From Arbacia lixula (Eukaryota > Echinodermata > Echinoidea > Arbacioida > Arbaciidae), in contig OZ022584.1 in assembly GCA_963669155.1 (NCBI GenBank), positions 3,720,224 to 3,784,223 of the forward strand: 64,000 nt of DNA, given 5' to 3'. The position numbers and the translations under genes are program-made. Below, piece after piece: positions 1-9,881 of this stretch (positions are counted from its first letter, which is position 1; each line of letters starts with the position of its first letter). The notes under the pieces are model-generated. The model had not been told where the DNA came from. It searched no databases and was given only the letters and a program-made list of their open reading frames with translations.

Positions 1-303
1 ATGTTAATATTGGTCGCCATCCACATTGGCATTACGTCATGTCAAATAATAATCGTTGCCATGTCATAACTTTGCAAATAATTGTAATTTAGAGCAAATG
101 TGCTTAGTTTGCAAAATATGTAGGATTGTGTTACCTAATATTGTCTATCCCATGAGTCAAATTCTACGCAGTTTCCTTGCTCGTTGTGTGACATCTTTGA
201 TTCTAATGATTAATTTATCGTGAGCCTCACACATTCTAAAGATGTTATGTTCGTGATGATCTAAGAGAAGAAATGTTGCAGGTAGGTGCCTTCCTCAATC
301 TAC

Positions 304-344
304 CCCCCCCCCCCACACACACACACACATACACACACACACAC
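304..344. repeat. Poly-C then (CA)n microsatellite
   Basis: Eleven C residues run into interrupted CA repeats. Confidence 0.9.
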
Positions 345-694
345 CTTCCCATGCTGGAACAAAGAACGTATGCAAAGCTGTAGCGGAGGGCGATATACAA
401 CCAGGTAATTGGCCAGAAGTTTGACTGAAATCATCACCTTACTGTCAACCAATCAAGAAATATCTCACCAAATGATTAGTACTTTATATTCCAAACAATA
501 ATATTATTGAGTGACTGCAAAGAGAATAAAAGTATAAAATTAACACTTATACTATGACATTGACGCGGCATTCACATGGTAACTGGATCACACCCATCAC
601 TAAGACAACGGTAAACATCTATATTATTATGATAGCTTAGGGTCCTGGCTGTTAGAAAACACGACGGGGCGGGGGTGTAAAAGGTCTTGTGTAC

Positions 695-712
695 GTGTGT
701 GTGTATGTGTTT

Positions 713-760
<48 letters not shown>

Positions 761-774
761 GTGTGTGTGTGTGT
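695..774. repeat. (GT)n microsatellite
   Basis: About 80 bp of mostly TG/GT dinucleotides with a few interruptions. It produces spurious Cys/Val-rich open frames. Confidence 0.95.
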
Positions 775-975
775 ATTTTATTGTAATTGGGGTGAGGTTG
801 TCAACGACTTTCTTTTACTTAGCTAAATGTACTATGTTTATTAAATGCATCCATGGCGGTGAAAGACTATTTATGTATGTATATTTACGCCAATTGTTAG
901 AATAACCAGTCATAATTCAAACTGCCATCTCTGACTATCATCCTCTTATCTTGCTGTGTGTTCTCCTCCGTTCAG

Positions 976-1362
976 GCCAAGTCACCGATCCATGCGGCGG
1001 TCACATCGCTCTACCTGACTCACAGGAACTCACTTTCTTTGAGATCGCTTACTACCGGAACTCGTCAGCCGCGCCGACCGACACGGCCGAGGAATGCCGC
1101 TGTGTGTGGACCGTGGTGGCTCCCGAGGGCCGCAGAGTGAAGCTAGTCATGCTGGACATCGGTGTCGAAGACTACCTCTACATCTACGACCACTCGAATT
1201 CAACCGATGCCAGTCTTATGGTGGCGTCCTTCTTAGGTGAATTCAACTACGAGATACCGCCGTTGGTGTCGGCGCACGAGGGCCTCACCATTGCTTTGGA
1301 GGGGGTGCCAGGAGGGGTCCAGGGGACGGCAGGTGGCTTCAGGGCTAGGGTTAGGATCGCTG
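976..1362 (+). CDS. CUB domain 1 exon
   Basis: This exon has 387 bp in phase 1-1. The acceptor is ctccgttcag and the donor is GTATGT at 1363. It encodes one CUB domain running from CGGHIALPDSQ to GGFRARVRIAG, with the core CVWTVVAPEGRRVKL and the strand pair DYLYIYDHS typical of CUB folds. Three cysteines are visible: the first conserved one and two in ECRCVW. The usual third and fourth CUB cysteines are absent. The apparent upstream ATG at 951 is in the intron and is not the start. Confidence 0.85.
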
Positions 1363-4300
1363 GTATGTGTAAACCCTCATAGTGGTCAATGATCTCCTTT
1401 AATCATTTTTTTGCACCTTAGTTTAATTGATGCGCATGCACATTAAACCATCACGTAAACCACAAACATTACCATGATTGACAAGGACATGCCGTCATTG
1501 TGGTACCTCGGGGGCTCACAAAGAGGTTATTATGCACGATCCTGACACACGGTCTCGGTATCATAAATGATGTATGTTGTAAGAGAACAATAGAAACAAC
1601 ATCATCATGGAGATGGAATAACAGAAAGGGATTGGACGAAAAAGAAGAAAGGCCGACAAAACAAGAAAGGCAACCTTGAATGCATAGTGTAATACTGATT
1701 AGCACTAGTTTGTTAAGTAATCCACTAATCAATAGAATGCAAACTTGACGCCTACGGGGAAGTGAAAATGAATATCGAATCATATGTACACACTTCCACG
1801 TTTACATATGTATACAGTCGGGGAAATACTGTTGTGCCGTTTACTCGGGGTTAAGCAATTAAATTGGTCCTACTTTTTAAACACAACAATAAAAGCAGCC
1901 CACATACTTTGAACTCCACACTGCTATGCTACCACCCCTGACCACTCTTTGTTTTACACCCCACAGAGGAACATACTGTGCAGCACCCCTCGTCATGTGG
2001 GGGCTTGGTATCGCTGAGTAGTGGGCGAGAGGCAGCTACGATCACGGCACCCTACTCCAACGTGACGTCACCGACGGGGCAGACTAGCTGTAGGTGGCGG
2101 GTGTCCGTACCAGAAGGCAAGGTGGTCACGGTCAGCTTCCTGGAGGTAGAGCTACAAAGCGACTGGCTCTACCTCTACGACCACCCAACCAACGCCTCAG
2201 TCAGCTTTGAGGTGGCCTGGATCCTGGACCGGTTGGGCTGGCCAATGCCTCCATTCGTCAGCTCCAAGGATGGCGTCGTGGTGTACCTGCTTGGTCGGAG
2301 CCAAGACGTCGTGGGATCCGAGTTCCGCCTGCAGGTTAGCATGACAGGTACACAATGTGAGGACCTGCTCTACATCACAGATTATAATAAGCATTGGGGG
2401 GGGGGGGGGGGGCGCCTGTAATTCAAACGACTGTAAAATTTAGATATTAGCACAGCTTCGAAGTCCTTACAACTTTTTATATTTTCATTCCTAGTTCCCA
2501 ATGGAAGGTCGGCTTTTATGTTCGACGGTAGGATATTTGTGCTGCAAATATTATTACTGCTCGTAGCAAAAACACCATACACACAAGCTTATTCGTTTAA
2601 GACAGTTCCTCTCTTGAGAGCAATCTTTATTTGATTAATCATCAGAGCCGGAGTACAGGACCGAGATATCTTCATGTGGCGCAACCGTTGTCCTTGCAGA
2701 CGAGTATGTCTCCATCACGTCCCCGTACGTCACCACTCAGGCTCCTGTCGGACGGTTCTCATGCACGTGGTATGTGTTCGCTCCCTCGGGCAGACAGGTG
2801 GAAATCGATTATGAGATGCTCAACTCTTCGATGGACGCTACCGTGACCCTGCTTGACGGGAGCAGCATGTATGAGGGCAGTCTGTCTGTCTTGGCGGGAA
2901 CGCCTGCCCTATCTTCAACAGTATCAACCTCGGGCGCCCTCACCGTTCATTTTCAGGATTGTGGGCGAGAGGCGAGAAAACCTCCCGGATTTAAGTTGGT
3001 TGCCAGATGTACAGGTAGATAATAAATTGTGATCAATGCCACAATAGATCGTTGATTGAGGTGAGCAGTATTTAGAAGGTCCTATACTATTTCGTTATCG
3101 TTACCTACCAGTAAACCCGGTAAATCTGGAAAGCAGGAAATGAGGAGGTACCTTCCTGTTGAATCACACTTTACAAATAAATACATGCATTGTTTTAATT
3201 TAATGTTATGCTTATTCAGCTAGGCACTAATTATTTCATCCCTCCGTGGCTACCAAAACGTCACATCTCAGCCTGTCACCTTGTAACTACATGCAGGTGA
3301 CTATCTGCTCGAATCAACCATGAGTAATCATCGGTCACTTTATTTTGGGTTGAGAGGAAGATGCATTTAGAAGTCAATTTATTGCGGACAAAATTATGTT
3401 TACTAACAAATATTAACAAATCTCCTTGTCGCATACCACGTGATAATAACTGCAGATTAACCATGTGATTTTATTCAGAATACACACAATTTCTATAGAA
3501 CAGCAGTCAATCTGGTACAAAAAGAGTTAATGTTTATGATTATTGTATCGTGCAAAATGATTTAAATTCTTACCTGTCATGATTGTTCCATGACGTGACA
3601 TCAATTCCCCCTTTGCTTCAATCAAGAAAGATACCTTCTCGTGGGATCCCACGACCCTGACTCCATCCTGCGGACAGAGAGTAGCGTTAGACCAGTCCAG
3701 ACCCAACTACTACTTCAGCTCACCAAACTACCCGATCGGGCCGGGTGACAGCCAGTACCGCTGTCGATGGACCGTCAGCAGTCCACCTGGAACGCGGGTC
3801 CGAACGCAGTACTGGTTGCGCGAGCTCCAGGGCCAGTCGTCCTTCTCCGTTAACGACCCGGTGACGTCTCAGCCGCAAGTCGTCTGGACGCACATTCCGG
3901 CGGGGAGCACGGCATCGGGTCTCGTCGACGCGTCGGGCCCAGATGCTGTTGTCGTCTATGCCACGAATGGCTACCCTGGAACTCTATATGGAATAGTCGC
4001 AAACGTCACATTCGAACCAATAGGTATCCCCCCCCCCCTCCCCTCGATATTCCAGACTTACGCCACACTTGGTTTGACTGTATATCACATCGCAATGCAT
4101 AATTTAGGAAAGGCCTAAGACACATTGCTTTACATGAAAGCATGTAAAACATGTAAGAAGTGGCACTCTCTTTGTTGTTGAAACAGTATCTGATAATCCA
4201 GTCATGTGGATTTCTTTCGAAAACATTTACCAAGCACACTTTTGTAGTGGTATTGTGCAGATATGCAATGTCGAAAAGATTAAAGACGGTGTTTTTGTTG

Positions 4301-7300
4301 TTGCTTGGTTTATAAGCTCTACCTTGTTAAAGTACTTGGATGTATCCATATGTGTGACGTAGATGTGACGTATGTGTAACACGATATCGGTATACAGACT
4401 CGGCTCCTCGAGAAGACTGCGGCGGATTCATCCACCTGACACCATCGCACCCTTCCGTGACTCTCTCCCCGCCTAAGGTTCCCGGGGCAGAGATCTCGTG
4501 TCTCTGGCTCCTCCAAAGTCCTCCCGGCTCACACGTCACCTTGGAGGCGCTTACCTTTGGACTCCAGGACATGGAGGGCTTGGTAATCCACGACGGGTTG
4601 GACCTGGACGCGAGACCGCTGGTGAGCGTGACCGGCCCCACCAATGCCACGTCACAACCCGTCTTGTTACAGAAAGACGCACTAGCCATCTTCTACTATT
4701 CACGGCCACAATCAGTCGGTTTCGAGCTAGAGTTTCGAATCAGCCTCAATGCTTACGGTAGGTAACGCCCCAAATATGCAACCATGAGCAAGCCCCTCCC
4801 CGACTTTCCTCCAATCCTTGAGATTTGAAATGACATATATAAATGTTTGAATCATACAGCAAATACTATCATGCCCGGTGATGCAAAAGATCGATACAAC
4901 TGAAATAGGAGAGTTCAACTACCTCCCCCATCTCTGTTCCTTAATGATTAAGTAATAAAATTGTGTTTATTGTTATTTCGGTTAGTTCTAAAGAATACAT
5001 ATGCCAAGGTAGTATGAGATATTTTAAGCTCAGAATGCACTTCTCTCCTTTCACGGAGCTAAATCAAGGTACAAGCAGTATTAAAACAAGATTGTGTTGT
5101 TTCCTCTTTTCCAGACACTGCGACGACAATACCACGACCGGATCATTCTGCGCAGCGGGCAAACAGACTTGGTAGTATTTATCATCTTTCATTTCTTTGA
5201 TCTAGTTTGAGCCCAAGTAGGGTGCTTCAACCCCTCCCCCCACCCCCATATTCCCCCCTCGCCCACCTGTCCACCTCTTTCGTGGGCGTCGGCAGCACTG
5301 CGCAGTTCACGTCTCGGTAAGCTTCCTCTAGATTACTCCCGATATTTCTTCGATGATTCTGATGCTGATGCTAATGTTGACACGTTTGACCTAAGAGTCA
5401 GGAATATCTTTATTTTGTGTTTATCTCTCTCCTTCGTCAGATATCGATGTTCTGTGCGAGTCGGTATCGATGACGGCCTTCGTGAATACGAGCCTTCTTG
5501 GGGTCGACTTTGACGCCGCCAATCTCCACCTGGTGGATGAGCGGTGCGTGGGCTTCGATCACAGCGAGGGGACAGTGGCTATCTCCGCCAGGTACGACGC
5601 CTGCAGCACGACAGCACGGGTAGGTATACAGACACGTTGTCTCAGTCGCAACATAATACATAGGTGATAAAGAGTTTTAGATTACCACGATTGTGACGGT
5701 GACTTCGATTTGGAAAATGCATGCCCTATTATTGGAACATCGAGCTAAGGGTGAAGCAATCGCGCGTGCATCGTATTATTCAAGTTTAAGTTCAGGTTTA
5801 TTTATATTACTAACTGCCAAAAAATACAACAATAACAATAAACACATATATATAAAACAGGTTAAAAGTGAGTGGGTAGCAGTCAGGAAGGACACAGCCT
5901 TATAAATAGCTAACCCTAGCGCTTGAATCTTTAAGATCGACACAAATACAATCCTAAAACATCAACAAACAACTAACAATGGAGAAAAGAAAAAAAACTT
6001 ACCTAAGTTAATGAATTAAAAAGAGTATTTTTCAATGAGTAACCTTTCGAGATTTGCTTTTAAAATTATGAAAAGGACGTAGAATTTTGACATAGGTCCA
6101 ATCGATGAAATTATTCCACACTTTTGGCTCTTGAACTATAATCGACTTTTTTTAAGAGCAACTAGCTGTCAGTCACATTTGCAGAGTATGAAACTCTCTA
6201 AAAGACACGTGTTCTTAGTCGCATTAGATGTAAAGATGCAATGGCCTCGGCTACAATGCATACAATGGTTTAGGTCACATTGAGTATAGACACAATTTTT
6301 TTGTTACATCACAGGTAAATACCCGATGGTTTTGGTCATATCACACGCAAAAAATCAGTCTTTATTTTTATTTCATGATTTATCAATGTTTATTGATAGG
6401 TGTTGACAATACATCTTATTTGTCAAACAGGGAACAGACAACCACATAATCTACTCCAACTCGGTGACGTATTACAGCCCTGCAGTAGACGCGGATACCC
6501 TTATCACTAGAAGGCTGCAGAACGTGACCATCAATCTACAATGCGAGCTGAGCCGCTCCCAGATCATAGCGCATCAGTCCTTCCAGCCGAGCGCCCACGT
6601 CATCCAGATCAGCGAGATGGGCTACGGGAACCTCAGGGTTTCCTTCGACCGGTTCTCCGACTTCACCTACCACCAGGAGCTCCCTCCTGACGACATGGAG
6701 CCCCTGCTCCTGCGGGAGCGGTTGTACTTCGCTGTGAGCATGGAGGCAGTAGCAGGCTTGGAGCTCTTTATCAGCGGCTGCTGGGCTACTCCGGACTCCG
6801 ATCCACTCAGTGACAAGAACTACGCTCTCATCGAAGATGGGTGCGTCTTCCTCTCCTCCAAGATGGTGATGTCATCGTTATCACCTCTCCGTTTCTTGTT
6901 TTTAACAAGGGAGTGACACTATAATGTACAGCTTTCAAAGAAATATCTGTTGAAAATAGAAAAATGTTTGGGTTACATCACATACAAATTACGACACGAT
7001 GGCTAATGTCCATATGTCTCAGTTTTTATTCATTTTCCCTATGTCGTCGTTATCACAACTTTATTTGAACTTTTAATCATGAGAGTAACATTGACATGCA
7101 GTTTCCATATCATCTTGTCAAAGAAATACCCGTTGGATTGAAAAAAAACTTATTGAGATTTGTTGATACTCTTCGCTGCCATGTCTGCTAACGTTTCATT
7201 CTTCTTTATATGGCTTCTAGATGCCCTTCAGATGACACGTTGACGATTGAAAGTACCAGAGAGAAGTCGAATTTCAAACCTTTCTCCTTTGAGGCTTTCT

Positions 7301-8727
7301 CGTTTATCACAGATGACCCATCACGTGTAAGTAAAACAGCATAGAATGTCGATGATGATGAACGCATACATAAATCATTACAACCAGCATGACCAGTACC
7401 TATACAAAATATTAAGATATGAACTCCTTGGAGTCCGCCAATCGTATTTCAATGCTAGGATTGAAATTTGAACTTGAAATGATAAAGTGCCAACTGCCAG
7501 ATTAGAAACAGTACACCTATGAAAAGAGAGCTAGGAATTTGTATGGTGGAGTTGTAGCGGTTAAAGTATTCAAATGTTAAAATGATACTCTCAATAACTA
7601 AAACAATATCAGAGATCGTTATGAATGAAAAAAAATATATAAAATTTATTTCCAAATTTTACTCTTTTAATTTTGCCCTCAGGTCTACATTCACTGTGAA
7701 GTTCTCGTCTGCTTCCAGAGCAACTCAGAGTCAAGATGCGCTCAAGGTTGCCTGGCTGACAATGGCCGGAGAAGGCGTAGTCCAGGTCAACACAGGGGTC
7801 AAAGTTCGTCTCCACATGTTATCAGTACAGGTCCATTTGTCGTCATGAAGTCACGCACCAATGGATTAGGTATACGAAAAAATGATATTGCTTCTTTCTG
7901 CAAAATGCTGTTTATTTACCGAACTGTTTACATTATGTTAATTCCATCGTCATTATTTTAACTCACATAATCATAAAATATCATATCCCGAGGTCCTACA
8001 ACACGTATCTCAAGAAATTAGGAAAGGTTTGCCATTCAGTACATTTACTGTATCACCAGTATAAATCAGCATCATTGTTATTATTATTAACTTTGATATG
8101 CCTAATTTTCGTTCAGTAATAACATATAATGTATGTTGGGGAGAAACGCCTGTAACTACACCAGTGGTGGAAGTAATACAACATCAACATTACTTTATTG
8201 CTTGTAACATCAATACACATTAGCAGAACCTTTCTACGTCATACGAGAAGTTTAAATTGACACGATTCTGACTGTGACTGTGACGTTGAATCTGCTTGTC
8301 TTATTGTAACATCCAGGTGAACGACGTGACGCAATCGCGTATGCATTGCGTTGTTAAGAGCAGCAGCCAATCACAGTCACAATCACAGTTACAGTCGTGA
8401 CATTCTGGAATCTACATGTCTAAGTACCAAAATAGGACTTCATATGGGCATGTTGTCACCACTTCGGTACTCTATATTCTCTAATCTAAGACTCCCTAGT
8501 GTTTCATGACAATTCTCATGATCGAGGCCTCCTAACCTGATCTCGTCTCCCCAGCCCACCCGGCAGACCAGGCAGCCGGGGCGGCCCACAACCCGCTGAC
8601 AGTCAGCGCTCTGGGGTTGGTAAACGGCGTGGGATGCCTTGCTGTCGGAGCAGGGATAGTCATCGCGGTCATCAAATTAAGACGTCGTCACCCCGGTCGT
8701 CACCCTCATTGTCTTCCTCTTCGTTAA
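976..8727 (+). CDS. CUB-ZP transmembrane protein, 3' part of gene (11 exons)
   Basis: Spliced from exons 976-1362, 1967-2347, 2646-3014, 3631-4023, 4398-4757, 5115-5171, 5441-5619, 6431-6840, 7221-7326, 7683-7869 and 8555-8727. All junctions are AG/GT, and every reading phase matches across the ten joins, giving 999 codons and a TAA stop. The order is five CUB domains, a short linker, one ZP domain with ten cysteines, a polybasic cleavage site, a transmembrane helix and a short basic tail. CUB domains bind protein or glycan ligands outside the cell; ZP modules polymerise into extracellular filaments after cleavage. This resembles the CUB-ZP group (CUZD1/DMBT1-like), but I assign no orthologue. 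The first visible exon begins in phase 1, so a signal peptide and possibly more CUB exons lie upstream of the window. Confidence 0.88.
1967..2347 (+). CDS. CUB domain 2 exon
   Basis: This exon has 381 bp in phase 1-1, with acceptor caccccacag and donor GTACAC. It encodes a CUB domain starting SSCGGLVSL and containing SCRWRVSVPEGKVVTV, LYLYDHPTNAS and EFRLQVSMT. It is closely similar in layout to CUB 1, including the aromatic Y/D/H strand motif, which suggests duplication. Only two cysteines (C1 and C2) are present. NAS and NVT are possible N-glycosylation sites. A run of 17 G residues lies in the intron just 3' of this exon (2396-2412). Confidence 0.85.
2396..2412 (+). repeat. G17 homopolymer
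   Basis: Seventeen consecutive G residues in the intron 49 bases after CUB exon 2. It has quadruplex-forming potential and is prone to length errors in assembly. Confidence 0.9.
2646..3014 (+). CDS. CUB domain 3 exon
   Basis: This exon has 369 bp in phase 1-1, with acceptor ttaatcatcag and donor GTAGAT. It encodes a more divergent CUB domain, with SSCGATVVL, the core FSCTWYVFAPSGRQVEI, and the end GFKLVARCTG. It is the only CUB here with four cysteines, and the last two (FQDC and ARC) sit close together near the C-terminal end rather than at the usual C3/C4 spacing. The CUB call rests on the C1-C2 spacing, the W-x-V-x-AP-G core and the exon phase. Confidence 0.78.
3631..4023 (+). CDS. CUB domain 4 exon
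   Basis: This exon has 393 bp in phase 1-1. The acceptor AG at 3629-3630 is the one that keeps phase; an AG four bases upstream would break the frame. The donor is GTATCC, followed by a C-rich run. It encodes the best-conserved CUB signature in the gene: YYFSSPNYPIGPGDSQYRCRWTVSSPPG, here cited in parts as FSSPNYP and YRCRWTVSSPPGTRV. Only C1 and C2 are present. The second half of the domain (residues after WLRELQ) is divergent. Confidence 0.85.
4398..4757 (+). CDS. CUB domain 5 exon
   Basis: This exon has 360 bp in phase 1-1, with acceptor cggtatacag and a strong donor GTAGGT. It encodes a CUB domain beginning EDCGGFIHL and containing ISCLWLLQSPPGSHVTLEA, LVIHDGLDLDA and FELEFRISLNAYG. It has two cysteines only. 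NAT is a possible N-glycosylation site. It is the last CUB before the linker and the ZP module. Confidence 0.82.
5115..5171 (+). CDS. Short linker exon, 19 codons
   Basis: This is a predicted 57 bp exon in phase 1-1, with acceptor ctcttttccag preceded by a good pyrimidine tract and donor GTAGTA. It encodes TATTIPRPDHSAQRANRL, a polar Thr/Pro-containing segment without cysteine, consistent with a spacer between CUB 5 and the ZP module. It can be skipped without changing the frame, so it may be alternatively spliced or not used at all. The support is the splice signals and phase only. Confidence 0.5.
5441..5619 (+). CDS. ZP domain exon 1 (ZP-N start)
   Basis: This exon has 179 bp, phase 1 in and phase 0 out, with acceptor ctccttcgtcag and donor GTAGGT. 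It encodes IDVLCESVSMTAFVN, NLHLVDERCVGF and ISARYDACSTTAR. These are the first three ZP cysteines with typical spacing and context (x-C-x5-M opening, C-x-G-F, and Y-x-x-C-x-T). Confidence 0.85.
5665..5775. mobile_element. Diverged copy of intronic repeat family A
   Basis: The stretch CACGATTGTGACGGTGACTT followed by a segment ending in GCAATCGCGCGTGCAT matches, with substitutions, the element at 8258-8404 in another intron of the same gene. Only the left part is recognisable. This is probably an old non-autonomous element. Confidence 0.5.
5780..6260. other. Intron of CUB-ZP gene with possible decayed retroelement
   Basis: This is AT-rich sequence in the 811 bp intron between the first two ZP exons. 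It has a low-complexity block (CAATAACAATAAACACATAT) followed by unique-looking sequence. The composition resembles the reverse of a LINE 3' end, but no coding remnant is visible. The call is tentative. Confidence 0.25.
6431..6840 (+). CDS. ZP domain exon 2 (ZP-N end, ZP-C start)
   Basis: This exon has 410 bp, phase 0 in and phase 2 out. It opens GTDNHIIYSNSVTYY, the ZP-N sequence that normally follows the third cysteine. Further landmarks are INLQCELSRSQ, the strand segment LYFAVSMEAVAGLELFISGCWATP, and NYALIEDG. Cysteines 4 and 5 of the module are here. The donor GTGCGT is non-consensus but is the one that joins in phase to the next exon, placing C6 directly after EDG. Confidence 0.87.
7221..7326 (+). 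CDS. ZP domain exon 3
   Basis: This exon has 106 bp, phase 2 in and phase 0 out, with acceptor atggcttctag and a perfect donor GTAAGT. It encodes CPSDDTLTIESTRE, then FKPFSFEAFSFITDD, the ZP-C segment with C6 and the F-x-F-x-AF-x-F strand pattern common to ZP proteins. Confidence 0.86.
7683..7869 (+). CDS. ZP domain exon 4 with cleavage site
   Basis: This exon has 187 bp, phase 0 in and phase 1 out, with acceptor ttttgccctcag and donor GTATAC. It encodes VYIHCEVLVC, SESRCAQGC and then GRRRRSPG, a strong furin-type consensus cleavage site right after the tenth ZP cysteine. Downstream, ISTGPFVVMKS fits the external hydrophobic patch that blocks polymerisation until cleavage in other ZP proteins. 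The last reading is inferred from position and composition. Confidence 0.87.
8258..8404. mobile_element. Inverted-repeat element, family A, intronic
   Basis: The left end TGACACGATTCTGACTGTGA and the right end (ending ACAGTTACAGTCGTGACATT) are imperfect inverted repeats of about 30 bp around a short unique core. It lies in the last intron of the CUB-ZP gene, and a related copy is at 5665-5775. No coding capacity; MITE-like. Confidence 0.6.
8555..8727 (+). CDS. Last exon: transmembrane helix and tail
   Basis: The acceptor is gtctccccag, and the exon is phase 1 in and ends at TAA (8725-8727). It encodes a short Ala/Gln-rich ectodomain stalk, then a hydrophobic helix spanning roughly VSALGLVNGVGCLAVGAG and IVIAVI, then the basic stop-transfer KLRRRHPGRH and a tail of about 20 residues. 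This makes the precursor a type I membrane protein whose ectodomain can be released by cleavage at the RRRR site. Confidence 0.85.
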
Positions 8728-9590
8728 CGTCTCCCGTTCAGTCTGCCTTGTCAGCTAGATGTAGGCTAGACGTCCAGCTCCTCAGCCACCTTACCGAGTC
8801 TGCAACCGTCTCGTTGGTCGACGCCTTCGTCTCGAGCAGAGGCATCCAAACGGATCGTCACCGTTCTTAACGTTGCATCGTCAACGAAGATAGCGAATGA
8901 TTTTTTAGAATCAACCATTTAACTCTTTGTGTAGTACCGCATGTGCCTTTTTTACACAGGAAATACACACAAATCCCATAGGCAATAGTTTATATGGCAC
9001 TTAAAGAGTCAAACGATATTAATCTCCTCGTAAGTTCATGTTGTGAGGACTAGACGCATTTCATTTATGTGTAGGCATATTTCTGGTACAAACTTGCTGT
9101 CATGGTCTCATGGTGAATCAAATGGGATTTCGTATTTATACTGAGATGTATATAACGTATTTATCTTCCAAGTCCCTTTCAGAGTACCGTGATATATCCT
9201 ATCATAATAGTTTTTTATTGATTAGATTTATAAGTATGTCGCATATTTGAAAGTTGTAGAGGATAAAAGGTGTTTGCGAGTTTCATGATCGAGCTTAAAT
9301 GTAATCTTACTACATAACGCCCCTGCAGATTCATGTACGTGATTTGGTATTGTGGCTGATTAAACAAAATTAATTGTGTATGATTAATTAATTGTGTATA
9401 ATTAAGTTGAAATCACGCGAGAAAATATAACAGCATTAGGATAAAACAAGGATCTATCGAACAATGCCAACCATTATGGCCTGGGAGGAGGCAAAGGCTT
9501 ATTGAGAAAGCCAAAGGACAATACCTACCATAAATAACCGGTGACTTTTCACAAGGAATAAACACAGTTCCCATACGGAAAAATGTTTAT
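8728..9590 (+). other. Putative 3' UTR of CUB-ZP gene
   Basis: The stretch follows the TAA stop directly and shows no other gene. Candidate polyadenylation signals AATAAA are at 9557-9562 and 9763-9768. Transcript ends are inferred. Confidence 0.4.
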
Positions 9591-9881
9591 CTGCATGTTA
9601 AAAAAAAGGGTTATAACATATTTTCGTGTATTTATGCCGGTTTGGTTGGAAACTGCACAGAAAATTTAACATTAAAAATGTAACATAGTTACATTTTGTT
9701 CAATGTTTTCGATATAATATGTATTGTCTCATAAATATGCATTTTTTGGTAAAAGAAATGCAAATAAATATAATTTAAGCGCTATACAGGTTGCATTTTA
9801 CACACAAATCATATTATCTGTGTAATGACTAGGACGAGAGATGGCGCTATACCCCTTCATCCTGTGATATTAATTATTTAA

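Larger units (their letters stand above)
1..975. other. Intron or 5' flank of CUB-ZP gene, no coding sequence seen
   Basis: No CUB-like or signal-peptide exon with usable splice sites was found. The stretch contains a C run followed by a (CA)n tract at 304-344 and a long (GT)n tract at 695-774. It most likely lies in the intron before the first CUB exon visible here. Confidence 0.5.

Noticed and set aside
1-69. ATG-initiated hydrophobic frame (MLILVAIHIGITSC) resembling a signal peptide
   Set aside because: It stops after 22 codons and has no good phase-1 donor to join the first CUB exon; probably chance.
687-905. Cys/Val-rich open frame
   Set aside because: It is a translation of the (GT)n microsatellite.
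951-975. In-frame ATG ahead of CUB exon 1 as a gene start
   Set aside because: It lies in the pyrimidine-rich acceptor region of the intron; the exon starts at 976 in phase 1.
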